The position numbers and the translations under genes were made by a program. A stretch of 64,000 nt of DNA from positions 62,001 to 126,000 of the forward strand of contig CAVOXB010000022.1 in assembly GCA_963700305.1 (NCBI GenBank), read 5' to 3'. Every line of letters starts with the position of its first letter. The stretch's first letter is position 1. Shown here one piece after another: positions 27,553 through 36,084 of this stretch. The DNA comes from Desulfomonile sp963700305. GTDB lineage: Bacteria > Desulfobacterota > Desulfomonilia > Desulfomonilales > Desulfomonilaceae. The notes beneath the pieces were generated by a model. It did no database searches, was not told the DNA's origin, and saw only the letters and a list, made by a program, of their open reading frames with translations.

Positions 27553-29556
27553 TTATATCTTTTCTTCCGACAGAGTCTCACCGGAAGGAGTACCTTCATT
27601 ATCTGAATAGATCCCTCTCTTTTCGAGGTCTTCTGCCACATATTCCAAACCCAATTCAGTCAATGACTCCTTGGTGGGAATACCTTGATCGTTCCACCCC
27701 TTGAGTTTGTAATACGCGTCCAGAAGCTCCTTCTCAAGCTCGGGAAATCTTTTCTTCCAATGGTTCTCAGGTGGCTTGTCATCTTTGCGCCTCATGCCTC
27801 TTCGGATATTGAAGGCTCTAACTAACGTCCTGTATCTCTTGGTTGCTTGTGTTAGTTTCTCTTCGTCCATATCGATCCCGGCACCTGCTGAGATGAATTT
27901 CGGGTAATTATGCATATGATACGGAGGCTTCAGGGGAAATGATGACAAACCGGAGCACATCCCGAGGGCGTCATCAATGTAGTGCATCCTCTCTTGCCAG
28001 TCGACAATGTCACAACACATATCAACGGTCGGGTAATAGGGCATCGACTTTTCCCCGCGTGGTTCCCAATCCAAAAGATATTGCTTAAACTTCTCATCAG
28101 GAACCTGGAACCAATCCTTTGCGAACTCTTCCCTCTCCTCTCTCGTAGCCCAAGGTGCCTGGGGGAACTGTCCTTCAATCTGGGTAATGTTGATCTTCTC
28201 GCCGGTAGAATACATGAGGAAATAAATGGGATTCAGCATTGATAGCTTGAGAGGAAGCTGCTCATGTTTCTTAATATTATTATGAGCATAGGCCTCTGCG
28301 CCCTTGCCAATCTGTTTGGCCGCCCAATAAGTCCCGTTGGCCAAAACATCTCCAATCCCTTCCCTCCGAACAATTCTGTCAAGCAACCAGTAAAATCTCC
28401 CCTCATTGTCGGACGGCATTCCCGGGAAGTCCTCATCAGTTAATATGCCGTTTTCGTAAAGCTCAAGGGCAAAGGCCATCACTTGCGGGGTTGAGAATCC
28501 GTCCACCCCGTACTCCGTAGCGCTTTGGGCGATACCCAAACCAAATTCCAGGTCTGCGAAGGCCGCCATGGTATAAGTAAGCTTCGAGAAGCATTTCATC
28601 ATGTAGGTTGGAAGTCCCGGGGGAGAAATGGTTGCCCCGCATGTCATCGGGCAGTTGTAGCAACTGATCAACCGCGTCCGCATATTATCCAAAGTCTCCG
28701 CCCACTGCTTTGCAATTTCGTCATTCCAAAAATCTTTTCTGCGGACTCGCGAATTTCCCCACATGAAATTTTCAGTGTGCCACTTTTCATCATGGACTTT
28801 CATCTCTTGGGGAGACCCGAGCCCGGCTAAAATGGGCATGACACCCGGAATCGGATTATCATTACGAAATTTTATATATTTCAGCACTTCATTGCAGAGA
28901 CCCATAAACTCGGCCGGTTGGGCGACATTAATGTCCTTTGTTCCACGAACAACAACCGCCTTTACCCCTTTGTCTCCCATAACGGCGCCTATCCCACCTC
29001 GGCTGGCACTAGACCTGCCCTGTTCGATGGAAGCGAAATAGACCCTGTTTTCACCGGCCAAGCCGATAGCAGCCACTTGGGCTTTCGGCTCCTTCAACTC
29101 CTGTCGAATGAGCTCTGCTGTTTCAACAGTGCCTTTACCCCGCAGATGAGAGGCGTCACGTATTTCCACTTTGTCATTGTTTATCCACAGATACACCAGC
29201 TTGGGGGACTTGCCGCGAAGGATCACTTTGTCATAACCGGCGTACTTCAATTCCGGCGCCCAGAATCCCCCCATCATTGAAAATGCCATTAACAAAGTTT
29301 GAGGCGAGACGGTGGAAACAATCGTGCGGTTGCAGCCGGTAGCAGGAGTGCCGCATAAAAGACCGGCGCTGAATATTAGAAGATTATCGGGAGAAAAGGG
29401 GTCGACTTCGGGAGGAACCCTCTCCCATAATATCTTGGCGTTAGTTCCCAGGCCCCCAAGATAGAGCTCGGTGTCTTTTGGGTCGGTTGCTACCCTCTCA
29501 ATGCTTCCCCTTGTCAGGTCGATTTCCAGATTAAACCCTGTCTCTGCGTATCTCAT
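27553..29556 (-). CDS. bamB: BamB, tungsten-dependent benzoyl-CoA reductase active-site subunit
   Basis: 667 residues, close to the usual 650 or so for BamB, and clean in frame. It matches the aldehyde:ferredoxin oxidoreductase family: an N-terminal domain ending with the ASRGGIGAVMGDKGVKAVVV motif, the Cys-rich SCYNCPMTCG site near 298 for the [4Fe-4S] cluster, and a further Cys region (TVDMCCDIVDW). In class II enzymes the W-bis-pterin site reduces benzoyl-CoA to cyclohexa-1,5-diene-1-carbonyl-CoA without ATP hydrolysis. AAAGG lies eight bases before the ATG. It is the first large gene of the operon, with a leader of about 340 bases to the predicted promoter. Confidence 0.9.
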   Translation of the reverse strand: MRYAETGFNLEIDLTRGSIERVATDPKDTELYLGGLGTNAKILWERVPPEVDPFSPDNLLIFSAGLLCGTPATGCNRTIVSTVSPQTLLMAFSMMGGFWAPELKYAGYDKVILRGKSPKLVYLWINNDKVEIRDASHLRGKGTVETAELIRQELKEPKAQVAAIGLAGENRVYFASIEQGRSSASRGGIGAVMGDKGVKAVVVRGTKDINVAQPAEFMGLCNEVLKYIKFRNDNPIPGVMPILAGLGSPQEMKVHDEKWHTENFMWGNSRVRRKDFWNDEIAKQWAETLDNMRTRLISCYNCPMTCGATISPPGLPTYMMKCFSKLTYTMAAFADLEFGLGIAQSATEYGVDGFSTPQVMAFALELYENGILTDEDFPGMPSDNEGRFYWLLDRIVRREGIGDVLANGTYWAAKQIGKGAEAYAHNNIKKHEQLPLKLSMLNPIYFLMYSTGEKINITQIEGQFPQAPWATREEREEFAKDWFQVPDEKFKQYLLDWEPRGEKSMPYYPTVDMCCDIVDWQERMHYIDDALGMCSGLSSFPLKPPYHMHNYPKFISAGAGIDMDEEKLTQATKRYRTLVRAFNIRRGMRRKDDKPPENHWKKRFPELEKELLDAYYKLKGWNDQGIPTKESLTELGLEYVAEDLEKRGIYSDNEGTPSGETLSEEKI

Positions 29557-29561
29557 CTTTC

Positions 29562-29732
29562 TTACCTTTGCTCAACTTGCGATATGATCGTCCGCGTTTC
29601 CGTAACCAAAGAAGTGTTAATCCCTGCTCCAGTAGTGGCCGAATCAAGCTTTTCGCGATAATATTCCGGTCGACGCGCTCCGAAGTGCGTGTCGTCTATT
29701 ACTGCAATGCCATCGACGTCTTTTTCTTTCAT
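29562..29732 (-). CDS. possible 56-codon leader ORF before bamB
   Basis: ATG 29730-29732 opens a 56-codon frame (MKEKDVDGIAVIDDTHFGAR...) that ends with TAA only five bases before the bamB ATG. It would lie in the long leader of the bam transcript. The same frame is open back to a TAA near 29880 but without another ATG. I see no clear Shine-Dalgarno site and no known family. It could be a small real protein, a translated leader, or chance. Confidence 0.3.
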   Translation of the reverse strand: MKEKDVDGIAVIDDTHFGARRPEYYREKLDSATTGAGINTSLVTETRTIISQVEQR

Positions 29733-29888
29733 GGGTGGATCTGAACATTCGCCGGATAAATATCCTTCTTGTTCACGCTGGCAGCTTTTTTGCTGAATGG
29801 CCTCGGCGCTCCGCTGCTCAATCGTATGATGGGCCCGGGAAGTCCTGCGTCTGGGTTCCGAAGTTATGTTGACCGAGACTCTTTAACA

Positions 29889-29900
29889 TCGTATATACGA
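29889..29900. promoter_or_regulatory. perfect palindrome TCGTATATACGA, candidate TetR operator
   Basis: This 12-bp perfect dyad lies from just after the predicted -10 box to about the start point of the bam promoter, in the gap between bamB and a divergent TetR-type gene. A repressor bound here would block transcription. Assignment to that regulator rests on position only. Confidence 0.5.
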
Positions 29901-29927
29901 ATATAACTTATATAAAAACCATGTCAA
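29900..29927 (-). promoter_or_regulatory. sigma-70-type promoter for the bam operon
   Basis: On the minus strand TTGACA (29922-29927), a 16-base spacer and TATATT (29900-29905) form a near-consensus promoter pointing at bamB. The downstream edge of the -10 box touches the palindrome at 29889-29900. Confidence 0.65.
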
Positions 29928-30144
29928 GACTTTTTGCGTTTTGCCAAACAAAAAGTCAGAGGGGTTAGCAGCAGCTTTTGTCATGAAACCGCAGCCAAAC
30001 CCTGATAAGTTATTTTAGCGAGTTGTCATCCATGCCCTGGACACGAAGCACGCAAGAAAAGTTCTTGACTTCTTATCATATGGGTGGTATTCGGTTTTAA
30101 ACGTAGATATAGTGACCGTTGTGTCCGAACCCCGGAGTTTTTAT

Positions 30145-31401
30145 ATGGATTATCCTGGATTGCCCGAAAGCGCTATCAAGAGGGCGTCCTCCAATAAACG
30201 AAGAAGCCCTTCAGCGGATAGAAAACGCCAACTTATCCTGGAATCCGCGGAGCGCATCTTTGCCACTCGCGGTTTCCACGATACGACTATTGCTGATATT
30301 TCTAATGATTCCGAGGTTCATGAGGCATCTATCTTCCAATACTTTAAAACCAAAGAAAATTTGATCGTTACCGTTCCGGAAAGGCATCTTAAGGAGACTC
30401 TGGCAGGTATCACTGAGCATCTTCAAGGAATGAAGGGGGCCGAGCCCAAGATTAGGAAGTTACTCTGGCATCAGCTCAGAGATCTCTCTGTTAATAAAAA
30501 CTACACCTCAATTCTGCTACGTGAACTCCGGACGTTACCTGCTTTCTACCAATCACCGGCTTATGAAATGATTCGAAAATACAGCGCCTTCGCTGTAGAG
30601 GCTATCCGAGAGGGCATACGGGACCATGAAGTGGACCCCCAGGCAGAAGTCATCCTTATTCTGGAGATGATTTTCGGCGCGATCGACAGCATTGTTTTGC
30701 GATGGCTCTTTTTCGGGGATCCGTATGATCCCAATGAAGCCGCGGATGCTCTGTGCTCGTTAGTAAAAGCAGCTATCTGGAAACGCGACGAGCCGGTTGT
30801 AAGAGAAAATGGCGATGAGCCAACCCGCGGAGAGCTCAGGCGGCGCACTATAGTGGAAGTCGCCTCGGAGGTATTCGGTAAAAAAGGTTACGGCGGCGCC
30901 ACCATCTCCGAAATTGCCGGAAGAGCTGGCATAGCAGAAGCTTCCATTTATCAATATTTCAAGAGCAAAGAACAACTACTTCTGTCAGTTATGGGCACCT
31001 GGTTCATCGAATTGGCCGATGAATTGGAGCGCGTTTTTTCCGGGGCATTGAATCCCTATGAACGACTCTTATATTTGCTGAGAAGGTGGGCTCTGGATTT
31101 TCAGATTCGAGAATGGGAGACTCGTGTTCTAATACTGGAATTGTACAGGAATCCCAAATTTTATGAATCTCAGGAATATCAGAACACCAGGCGTTTCTGG
31201 AAACTGATAAGATCTACTGTGGAAGCCGGACAACAGAGCGGCCATTTTCGAAAGGATTTCGAAATCAACTACTACCTGCATCTAGTTCAAGGGGTATTCG
31301 AGCATGAAGCGCTCGCTCGCATGATGCTCTCCAAGAAACAACCCACCATCGCGAGTACGGAACAAATGATCAACCTTCTCCTCAGAGCGATAAGGGCTTG
31401 A
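30145..31401 (+). CDS. tandem double-TetR transcriptional regulator
   Basis: About 418 residues from ATG 30145 (CGGAG eight bases upstream; a GTG at 30112 is the alternative). Two complete TetR units are fused. The first helix-turn-helix reads ILESAERIFATRGFHDTTIADI and EASIFQYFKTKENL; the second reads IVEVASEVFGKKGYGGATISEI and EASIYQYFKSKEQLL (near 250). Each is followed by a helical ligand-binding domain of about 150 residues. TetR proteins normally have one such unit and dimerise; a fused pair may act as a pseudo-dimer. It is divergent from bamB, so it is the obvious candidate regulator, perhaps responding to an aromatic or alicyclic CoA ester. Confidence 0.88.
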   Translation: MDYPGLPESAIKRASSNKRRSPSADRKRQLILESAERIFATRGFHDTTIADISNDSEVHEASIFQYFKTKENLIVTVPERHLKETLAGITEHLQGMKGAEPKIRKLLWHQLRDLSVNKNYTSILLRELRTLPAFYQSPAYEMIRKYSAFAVEAIREGIRDHEVDPQAEVILILEMIFGAIDSIVLRWLFFGDPYDPNEAADALCSLVKAAIWKRDEPVVRENGDEPTRGELRRRTIVEVASEVFGKKGYGGATISEIAGRAGIAEASIYQYFKSKEQLLLSVMGTWFIELADELERVFSGALNPYERLLYLLRRWALDFQIREWETRVLILELYRNPKFYESQEYQNTRRFWKLIRSTVEAGQQSGHFRKDFEINYYLHLVQGVFEHEALARMMLSKKQPTIASTEQMINLLLRAIRA

Positions 31402-31525
31402 TGGGCAATCATGGATATCGGCATAGGGCATCGGAGAGGGAAAAGGAACTCGTACCGTTCACGCTACCTGTCCCGCGGCATCGATATTCCTTGGTATGTG
31501 AGATATTTCTCGGGGGAAAAAGCAG

Positions 31526-31636
31526 ATGAGGGAAGACATAATGTTTTCCAAGCGAGAGAGCGAACTTGTGCAGCAGAACCTCCACAAATACGGAGAGATG
31601 CCGAGCGGCGGGGGCGATGAGGACGATCTCTTCTGA
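31526..31636 (+). CDS. possible 36-residue small protein ending DEDDLF
   Basis: The ATG at 31526 follows CGGGGGAAAAAGCAG. The frame reads MREDIMFSKRESELVQQN, LHKYGEMPSGG and then an acidic end GDEDDLF. It lies alone in the gap between the regulator and the thiolase gene. The amphipathic helix plus acidic tail looks protein-like rather than random, but I know no family for certain. Confidence 0.4.
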   Translation: MREDIMFSKRESELVQQNLHKYGEMPSGGGDEDDLF

Positions 31637-31722
31637 TCGACTTCTGACTTGTTATCAAACGGAACAAGATTCGGGACGTTCAAGCTGAAATATTACCGAA
31701 TCACAACGGGAGGTAGTCACCC

Positions 31723-32898
31723 ATGGAACGTAACGTGTGCATTATCGCCGGAGGAATGTCCAAGTGGGGCGTGAGAGACGGCAGCCAGAGGGATTTCTTC
31801 CAGGAGGCCGCCAAGGCCTGCTATGAAGACAATCCTTTAGTTAACCCTAAAGATATTGATGGGTTGCTGGTTGCCTCCGCATACACGGAACGGACTTCTT
31901 ACCAAACCCACCTGGCGCCGCTTGTCGCGGAATATGTAGGCGTAAAGCCGAAGAATATATGCGCCCGTGTGGAATTGTTGTGCGCGAGTGGAAGCTCCGC
32001 CATTATCCTCGCATTCGCCATGATCAAGTCCGGCCAGGCGGACATCGTAATGGTAGCCGGCGGCGAGAAGCTTTACACCCCGCAAAAGTGGGAAATTTTT
32101 TATAGTGAGCTTGCTTCCGTGGATCATGACTGGGACGGTTCCCAGGGCCTCGGGCTTCCGCCCCCGGTATTTGCCATGGTCGCAAAGCAGCACATGAAGC
32201 AGTACGGCACCAAGAAGGAGCACCTTGGTATCATTTCCGTCAAGAACCGCAGGAACTCGGCAAAGAACCCCAAGGCACAATTTCAGACCCCCGTGACTAT
32301 GGAAGAGGTAATGGCGGGCAAGATGATCGTTCCGCCGTTGACCCTGTACGATTGCTGCCCGATTACTGACGGTGCGGCTGCGGTGATTTTGGCTTCGGAA
32401 GAAAAAGCCAAGGAAATGACAGATAAACCGCTGGTCTATATTCGCGGCACAGGCCAGGCCTCAGTGAACAACATGTCTGCGAACATGCCGAGCTGGACTA
32501 CGTGGGAAGCGCTGAAGATTGCCGCGCATCAGGCATACACCAAATCCAAAGTGGAACCAAAAGACGTCAATGTTGCAATGACCCACGACTGCTTCACCAT
32601 TTCTGAAATTATCGAGATGGAAGACCTGGGATTCTGCAAGAAAGGCGAGGGAGGCTCCTTCGTAGCTGATGGACAAAACGATTTCGGCGGTAAGATTCCC
32701 ACCAACACTGACGGTGGATTGCTCGGATGCGGACATCCGTTCGGCGGCACAGGCATTCGCCAGGGAATCGAAGTGATGAAACAATTGCGCGGGGATGCCG
32801 TTCAGCCGGTCCCTAACGCAACAATCGGCCTGACCCATAATCTAAGCGGATTTATAGCCGCTCACACTGTCCTCATCTACGGAAGGGAGGTCGCATGA
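31723..32898 (+). CDS. thiolase, candidate 3-oxopimeloyl-CoA thiolase
   Basis: 391 residues of the SCP-x/acetyl-CoA acetyltransferase type. The nucleophilic Cys is in ELLCASGSSAI (near 87), and the C-terminal active site has GHPFGGTGIRQ, with His near 344. The ribosome-binding site is GGGAGG. The gene overlaps the next one, a DUF35 protein, by ATGA. Thiolase-DUF35 pairs such as BbsAB act on branched or unusual 3-oxoacyl-CoAs. Because bamA follows, cleavage of 3-oxopimeloyl-CoA to glutaryl-CoA and acetyl-CoA is the best guess, but substrate is inferred only from context. Confidence 0.8.
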   Translation: MERNVCIIAGGMSKWGVRDGSQRDFFQEAAKACYEDNPLVNPKDIDGLLVASAYTERTSYQTHLAPLVAEYVGVKPKNICARVELLCASGSSAIILAFAMIKSGQADIVMVAGGEKLYTPQKWEIFYSELASVDHDWDGSQGLGLPPPVFAMVAKQHMKQYGTKKEHLGIISVKNRRNSAKNPKAQFQTPVTMEEVMAGKMIVPPLTLYDCCPITDGAAAVILASEEKAKEMTDKPLVYIRGTGQASVNNMSANMPSWTTWEALKIAAHQAYTKSKVEPKDVNVAMTHDCFTISEIIEMEDLGFCKKGEGGSFVADGQNDFGGKIPTNTDGGLLGCGHPFGGTGIRQGIEVMKQLRGDAVQPVPNATIGLTHNLSGFIAAHTVLIYGREVA

Positions 32899-33387
32899 GC
32901 ACGCCAGGAATCTCGGGTACTCACTGGAAAATACATGGTGACCATGGATTTGTTTCCGCAAGAGTCCAAGGAATTCAACCAGATGCACCCCTTTTACGAA
33001 AACCTGAAACAGGGGCGCTTCACAACCACAAAGTGCACGGACTGTGGTGCAGAGCCATTCCCGCCGCGGCTTTTGTGTCCGGAATGTTACAGCACCAATA
33101 TGGAATGGATCGATTGGCCCACGGTCGCAACTGTAATAGACCATACTGAAGAGATGGTCGGCGTGCCGTTGGGATTTGGCAAGCCGCCGTTGGTACATGC
33201 TCTTATTGATTTGGACGGGAAAAGGACCTTTTTCGTACGGATCATCAATTGCCAGCAAGGGGAACTGAAACCTGGTGATAAGGTGAAGTTGGCCGTGTTC
33301 GACGTGGATCCGGTGCCTCAAGAAGTGGGCCGTGAGGTTGTAGAGATTCCTCGTGTCTTCTATGCATTCGAACCGGTGAAAAAGTGA
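32895..33387 (+). CDS. DUF35 OB-fold/zinc-ribbon protein, thiolase partner
   Basis: The conserved frame (from 32935) has a rubredoxin-like zinc ribbon (CTDCGAEPFPPRLLCPEC) and an OB-fold with GFGKPPLVHALIDLDG. The coupled ATG at 32895 overlaps the thiolase stop but is in another frame. Removing one A from the AAAA run at about 32930 joins MSTPGISGTHWK to YMVTMDLFPQESKEF, giving about 163 residues, so a base error there is likely. Otherwise translation starts at 32935. DUF35 proteins bind CoA and stabilise thiolases, as with BbsA/BbsB. Confidence 0.78.
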
Positions 33388-33545
33388 TGAGACAGTGCAT
33401 TAATAGTGGGGACCGGCATCCTGCAGGTCGCAATCTTAAGAATATTGGTCTTCAACACGAAATCCATAATGGCTTTTGGGGAACATCGTCGAGGGCCTCG
33501 TCACCTGAAAGCCTAACCAAATCTCAACCTTAGGAGGAGCGGAAC

Positions 33546-34676
33546 ATGGCATTAGAATGGTTGCCCAGAGACAACAACACTAGAAATCACATTTTGATTG
33601 GTCCCGAACATTGGGGAACCGAGGCGCCCTGCACAGTTTACGAGAAAAGGCCCCTCGTCGATCCCACCGGAAAAGAGGTCCCAGGCCTGTACGTGGCATG
33701 GATAAGACTCAACAACCCCAAACAGTATAACTCCTATACTACCGAAATGGTCAAGGGTGTAATAGCTGGTTTTTCAGCCGCAAGCCAGGATCGTTCGGTT
33801 ATAGCCGCTGTTTTCACCGGAACCGGTGACAAAGCTTTCTGCACCGGCGGCAACACCAAAGAATATGCGGAGTACTATTCTGCCAGACCGCATGAATACG
33901 GCGAGTACATGGATCTGTTCAACGGAATGGTTGATTCCATTCTCAACTGCAAGAAACCGGTAATTTGCAGGGTTAACGGCATGAGAGTCGCTGGCGGCCA
34001 GGAAATAGGTATGGCGTGCGACTTGGCGGTCTCCAGTGATCTCGCGATCTTCGGACAGGCCGGTGCGCGGCACGGTTCCAGCCCTGATGGCGGCTCCACG
34101 GACTTTCTCCCCTGGTTCCTTTCCATGGAAGATGCAATGTGGAACTGCGTGAGCTGCGAAATGTGGAGCGCCTATAAGATGAAGGCGAAAAACCTGATTT
34201 CCAAAGTCGTTCCGGTCCTCAAACAGGGAGACAAGTTCATCCGGAATCCTGGGGTTATCACCGATGATTACGTGGCGAATGGCGAAATAGTCTACGGCGA
34301 GCTTAAAACCGGCCAGGCCGCAAAGGATGCGCGGGAAATGATGAAAGAGCTTCCCGTGGACTTCGAGCTCCTCGACAAAGAAGTTAACAGGATAATTTGG
34401 ACCTTTGCGAATCTGTTCCCTGGTTGTGTCATAAAGGCCATTGACGGCATTCGTGCAAAGAAGAAATTCTTCTGGGATCAGAGCAAGCTGGCTAACCGCC
34501 ATTGGTTGATGACCAACATGGGCTATGAGGCATTCTTGGGATTCAACGCCTTCAATACCAAGAAGATCACCGGGAAAGACGTTGTTGACTTCATTCGTAT
34601 GCGTCAACTCATCGCCGATGGTTCTCCCATGAACGTGGACACCTTTGCTGAAATTATGGGCAAGCCCCAAGGATAA
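33546..34676 (+). CDS. bamA: BamA, 6-oxocyclohex-1-ene-1-carbonyl-CoA hydrolase
   Basis: 376 residues, the expected length. The crotonase-fold features typical of BamA are present: FTGTGDKAFCTGGNTKEYAE (oxyanion-hole region near 100), RVAGGQEIGMACDLAV (near 145) and the BamA-specific GARHGSSPDGGSTDFLPW (near 175). It hydrolyses the ring ketone intermediate to 3-hydroxypimelyl-CoA and is the usual marker gene for anaerobic aromatic degradation. AGGAGG lies eight bases before ATG. It lies about 160 bases after the DUF35 gene and is followed by bamR. Clean in frame. Confidence 0.95.
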   Translation: MALEWLPRDNNTRNHILIGPEHWGTEAPCTVYEKRPLVDPTGKEVPGLYVAWIRLNNPKQYNSYTTEMVKGVIAGFSAASQDRSVIAAVFTGTGDKAFCTGGNTKEYAEYYSARPHEYGEYMDLFNGMVDSILNCKKPVICRVNGMRVAGGQEIGMACDLAVSSDLAIFGQAGARHGSSPDGGSTDFLPWFLSMEDAMWNCVSCEMWSAYKMKAKNLISKVVPVLKQGDKFIRNPGVITDDYVANGEIVYGELKTGQAAKDAREMMKELPVDFELLDKEVNRIIWTFANLFPGCVIKAIDGIRAKKKFFWDQSKLANRHWLMTNMGYEAFLGFNAFNTKKITGKDVVDFIRMRQLIADGSPMNVDTFAEIMGKPQG

Positions 34677-34764
34677 GTCCTGACCATCCGTTAGCTTTTC
34701 AGAGGCATTGCATGGGAAACTCAGGTCCCCTGCAATCGCCTCTGTTCGTGTGAGAGGAAAAAAT

Positions 34765-35544
34765 ATGGAAAACCGGTTGATCAAATGCGAGAAGCACTTT
34801 GACGGGGCCGTGTTGAAGATTACCCTGAACGCTCCGAAGGCAAACATTCTTGAAGCGGCAATGCTTGGCGAGATCGCTTGCACCCTCGCCGGATTATCGA
34901 ACGAAAAAGACCTTAAACTGATAGTGTTCGAGGGAGAAGGAAAGCATTTTTCGTTCGGTGCAGCAGTACCGGAGCACACGAAAGAAAATGCCGCAATGAT
35001 GTTAAGAGCCTTTCACGGCGTATTCTATGATTTAGCCAGGCTCCTGGTGCCGACGATGGCCATAGTCCGGGGCCAATGCCTCGGCGGTGGCATGGAGTTG
35101 GCGCTATTCTGCAATTTCATACTGGCAGACAACACCGCGATGTTCGGCCAGCCTGAGATAATCCTGGGCGTTTTTCCACCTCCGGCTTCAGTCATGTTAC
35201 CCAAGAAAGTGGGGCAAACCTATGCTGATGACCTGGCGCTGACCGGTCGATCTATTGACGCTGTTGAGGCAAAGAGAATCGGTCTGCTTACGTTGCTTGT
35301 GGACGAAGGAACGGACGCTTGGGAAGCTGCAACAAAGTGGATAGAAAAGCACATCCTACCCAAGAGCGCCGCATCTTTGCGCACGGCCAATGCAGCAGTC
35401 AGGACAGATTTCTTCCGTGGAATCCGGGAAGACCTCCCCAGAATGGAAGGGCTCTATCTGAAAGAACTCATGGAATCCCATGATGCGAACGAAGGAATAA
35501 AAGCCTTCATGGAAAAACGCAGGCCGGAATGGAAGAACCAATAA
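34765..35544 (+). CDS. bamR: cyclohexa-1,5-diene-1-carbonyl-CoA hydratase (dienoyl-CoA hydratase)
   Basis: 259 residues from ATG 34765 (GAGAGG upstream), the usual length for Dch/BamR. Crotonase motifs are FEGEGKHFSFGAAVPEH (near 60) and RGQCLGGGMELALFCNF (near 107). The LNAPKANIL start and GQPEIILGVFPPPAS resemble known dienoyl-CoA hydratases. It adds water to the BamB product to give 6-hydroxycyclohex-1-ene-1-carbonyl-CoA. The dehydrogenase for the next step (bamQ/had) is not in the window. It is the last gene of the plus-strand group, with a hairpin just after the stop. Confidence 0.85.
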   Translation: MENRLIKCEKHFDGAVLKITLNAPKANILEAAMLGEIACTLAGLSNEKDLKLIVFEGEGKHFSFGAAVPEHTKENAAMMLRAFHGVFYDLARLLVPTMAIVRGQCLGGGMELALFCNFILADNTAMFGQPEIILGVFPPPASVMLPKKVGQTYADDLALTGRSIDAVEAKRIGLLTLLVDEGTDAWEAATKWIEKHILPKSAASLRTANAAVRTDFFRGIREDLPRMEGLYLKELMESHDANEGIKAFMEKRRPEWKNQ

Positions 35545-35552
35545 ACCAGGAA

Positions 35553-35592
35553 GATCGGGCGGGGCTTTTCTGCAGGGAATTCCTCCCCGATC
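35553..35592 (+). terminator. hairpin after bamR, possible terminator
   Basis: GATCGGGCGGGG pairs with CCTCCCCGATC across a 17-base loop, nine bases after the bamR stop. A T-tract is weak, so termination is only suggested by position. Confidence 0.35.
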
Positions 35593-35682
35593 CATTATTC
35601 CCTCTACAAACCAAGAAATATATGAAGGGATTTATGAAAGGTGAGTGTGGGAATGCCGACCGTACGTCCCTTCGCAAAAGCC

Positions 35683-36084
35683 TCAATCTATGATTTCCAC
35701 CAGAACCCCATTCATAAAGCCGGGATGCACAAACGCATAGTGAGACTGCCGCCACACGCGGGGAGATTCATCTATCAGCTGGTAGCCTTGTTCTACCAGA
35801 TCCTTCATTGCCTCTTCGGTGTTGGGAACCTTGAAGGAAACCAGCATGACTCCTTCACCTTTCTTTGAAATAAAGCGATCTACGTCACTGCCTTCCCTGG
35901 TAGATGTTATGAGTTCATAGTAAAGTTCTCCGACCTTGTACCTAAATACTCGGATTCCTTCAGCTTCGTGCGTATATTCATTGTCGGGTTTGGTTTTACC
36001 GAACAGTGGGCCCCAAACCGCTGCTGCCCCATCCAAATCCTTTACTGCGACACATATGTGGTCAACTCTCTCGATACCTATCAT
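35683..36084 (-). CDS. VOC-family protein, methylmalonyl-CoA epimerase-like
   Basis: 133 residues from ATG 36082-36084, chosen because GGGAGAG lies six bases upstream; an earlier ATG at 36162 lacks one. The start IERVDHICVAVKDLDGA and the second-half pattern DRFISKKGEG match the VOC fold of methylmalonyl-CoA epimerases, with metal ligands His (near 8) and Glu. Epimerases belong to propionate and odd-chain metabolism, and related VOC proteins occur in aromatic clusters. It is convergent to bamR. The specific substrate is open. Confidence 0.7.
   Translation of the reverse strand: MIGIERVDHICVAVKDLDGAAAVWGPLFGKTKPDNEYTHEAEGIRVFRYKVGELYYELITSTREGSDVDRFISKKGEGVMLVSFKVPNTEEAMKDLVEQGYQLIDESPRVWRQSHYAFVHPGFMNGVLVEIID

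Noticed and set aside
33774..34979. 401-codon minus-strand frame across bamA and bamR
   Set aside because: It is antisense to two well-recognised genes, has no family resemblance and arises from their codon bias.
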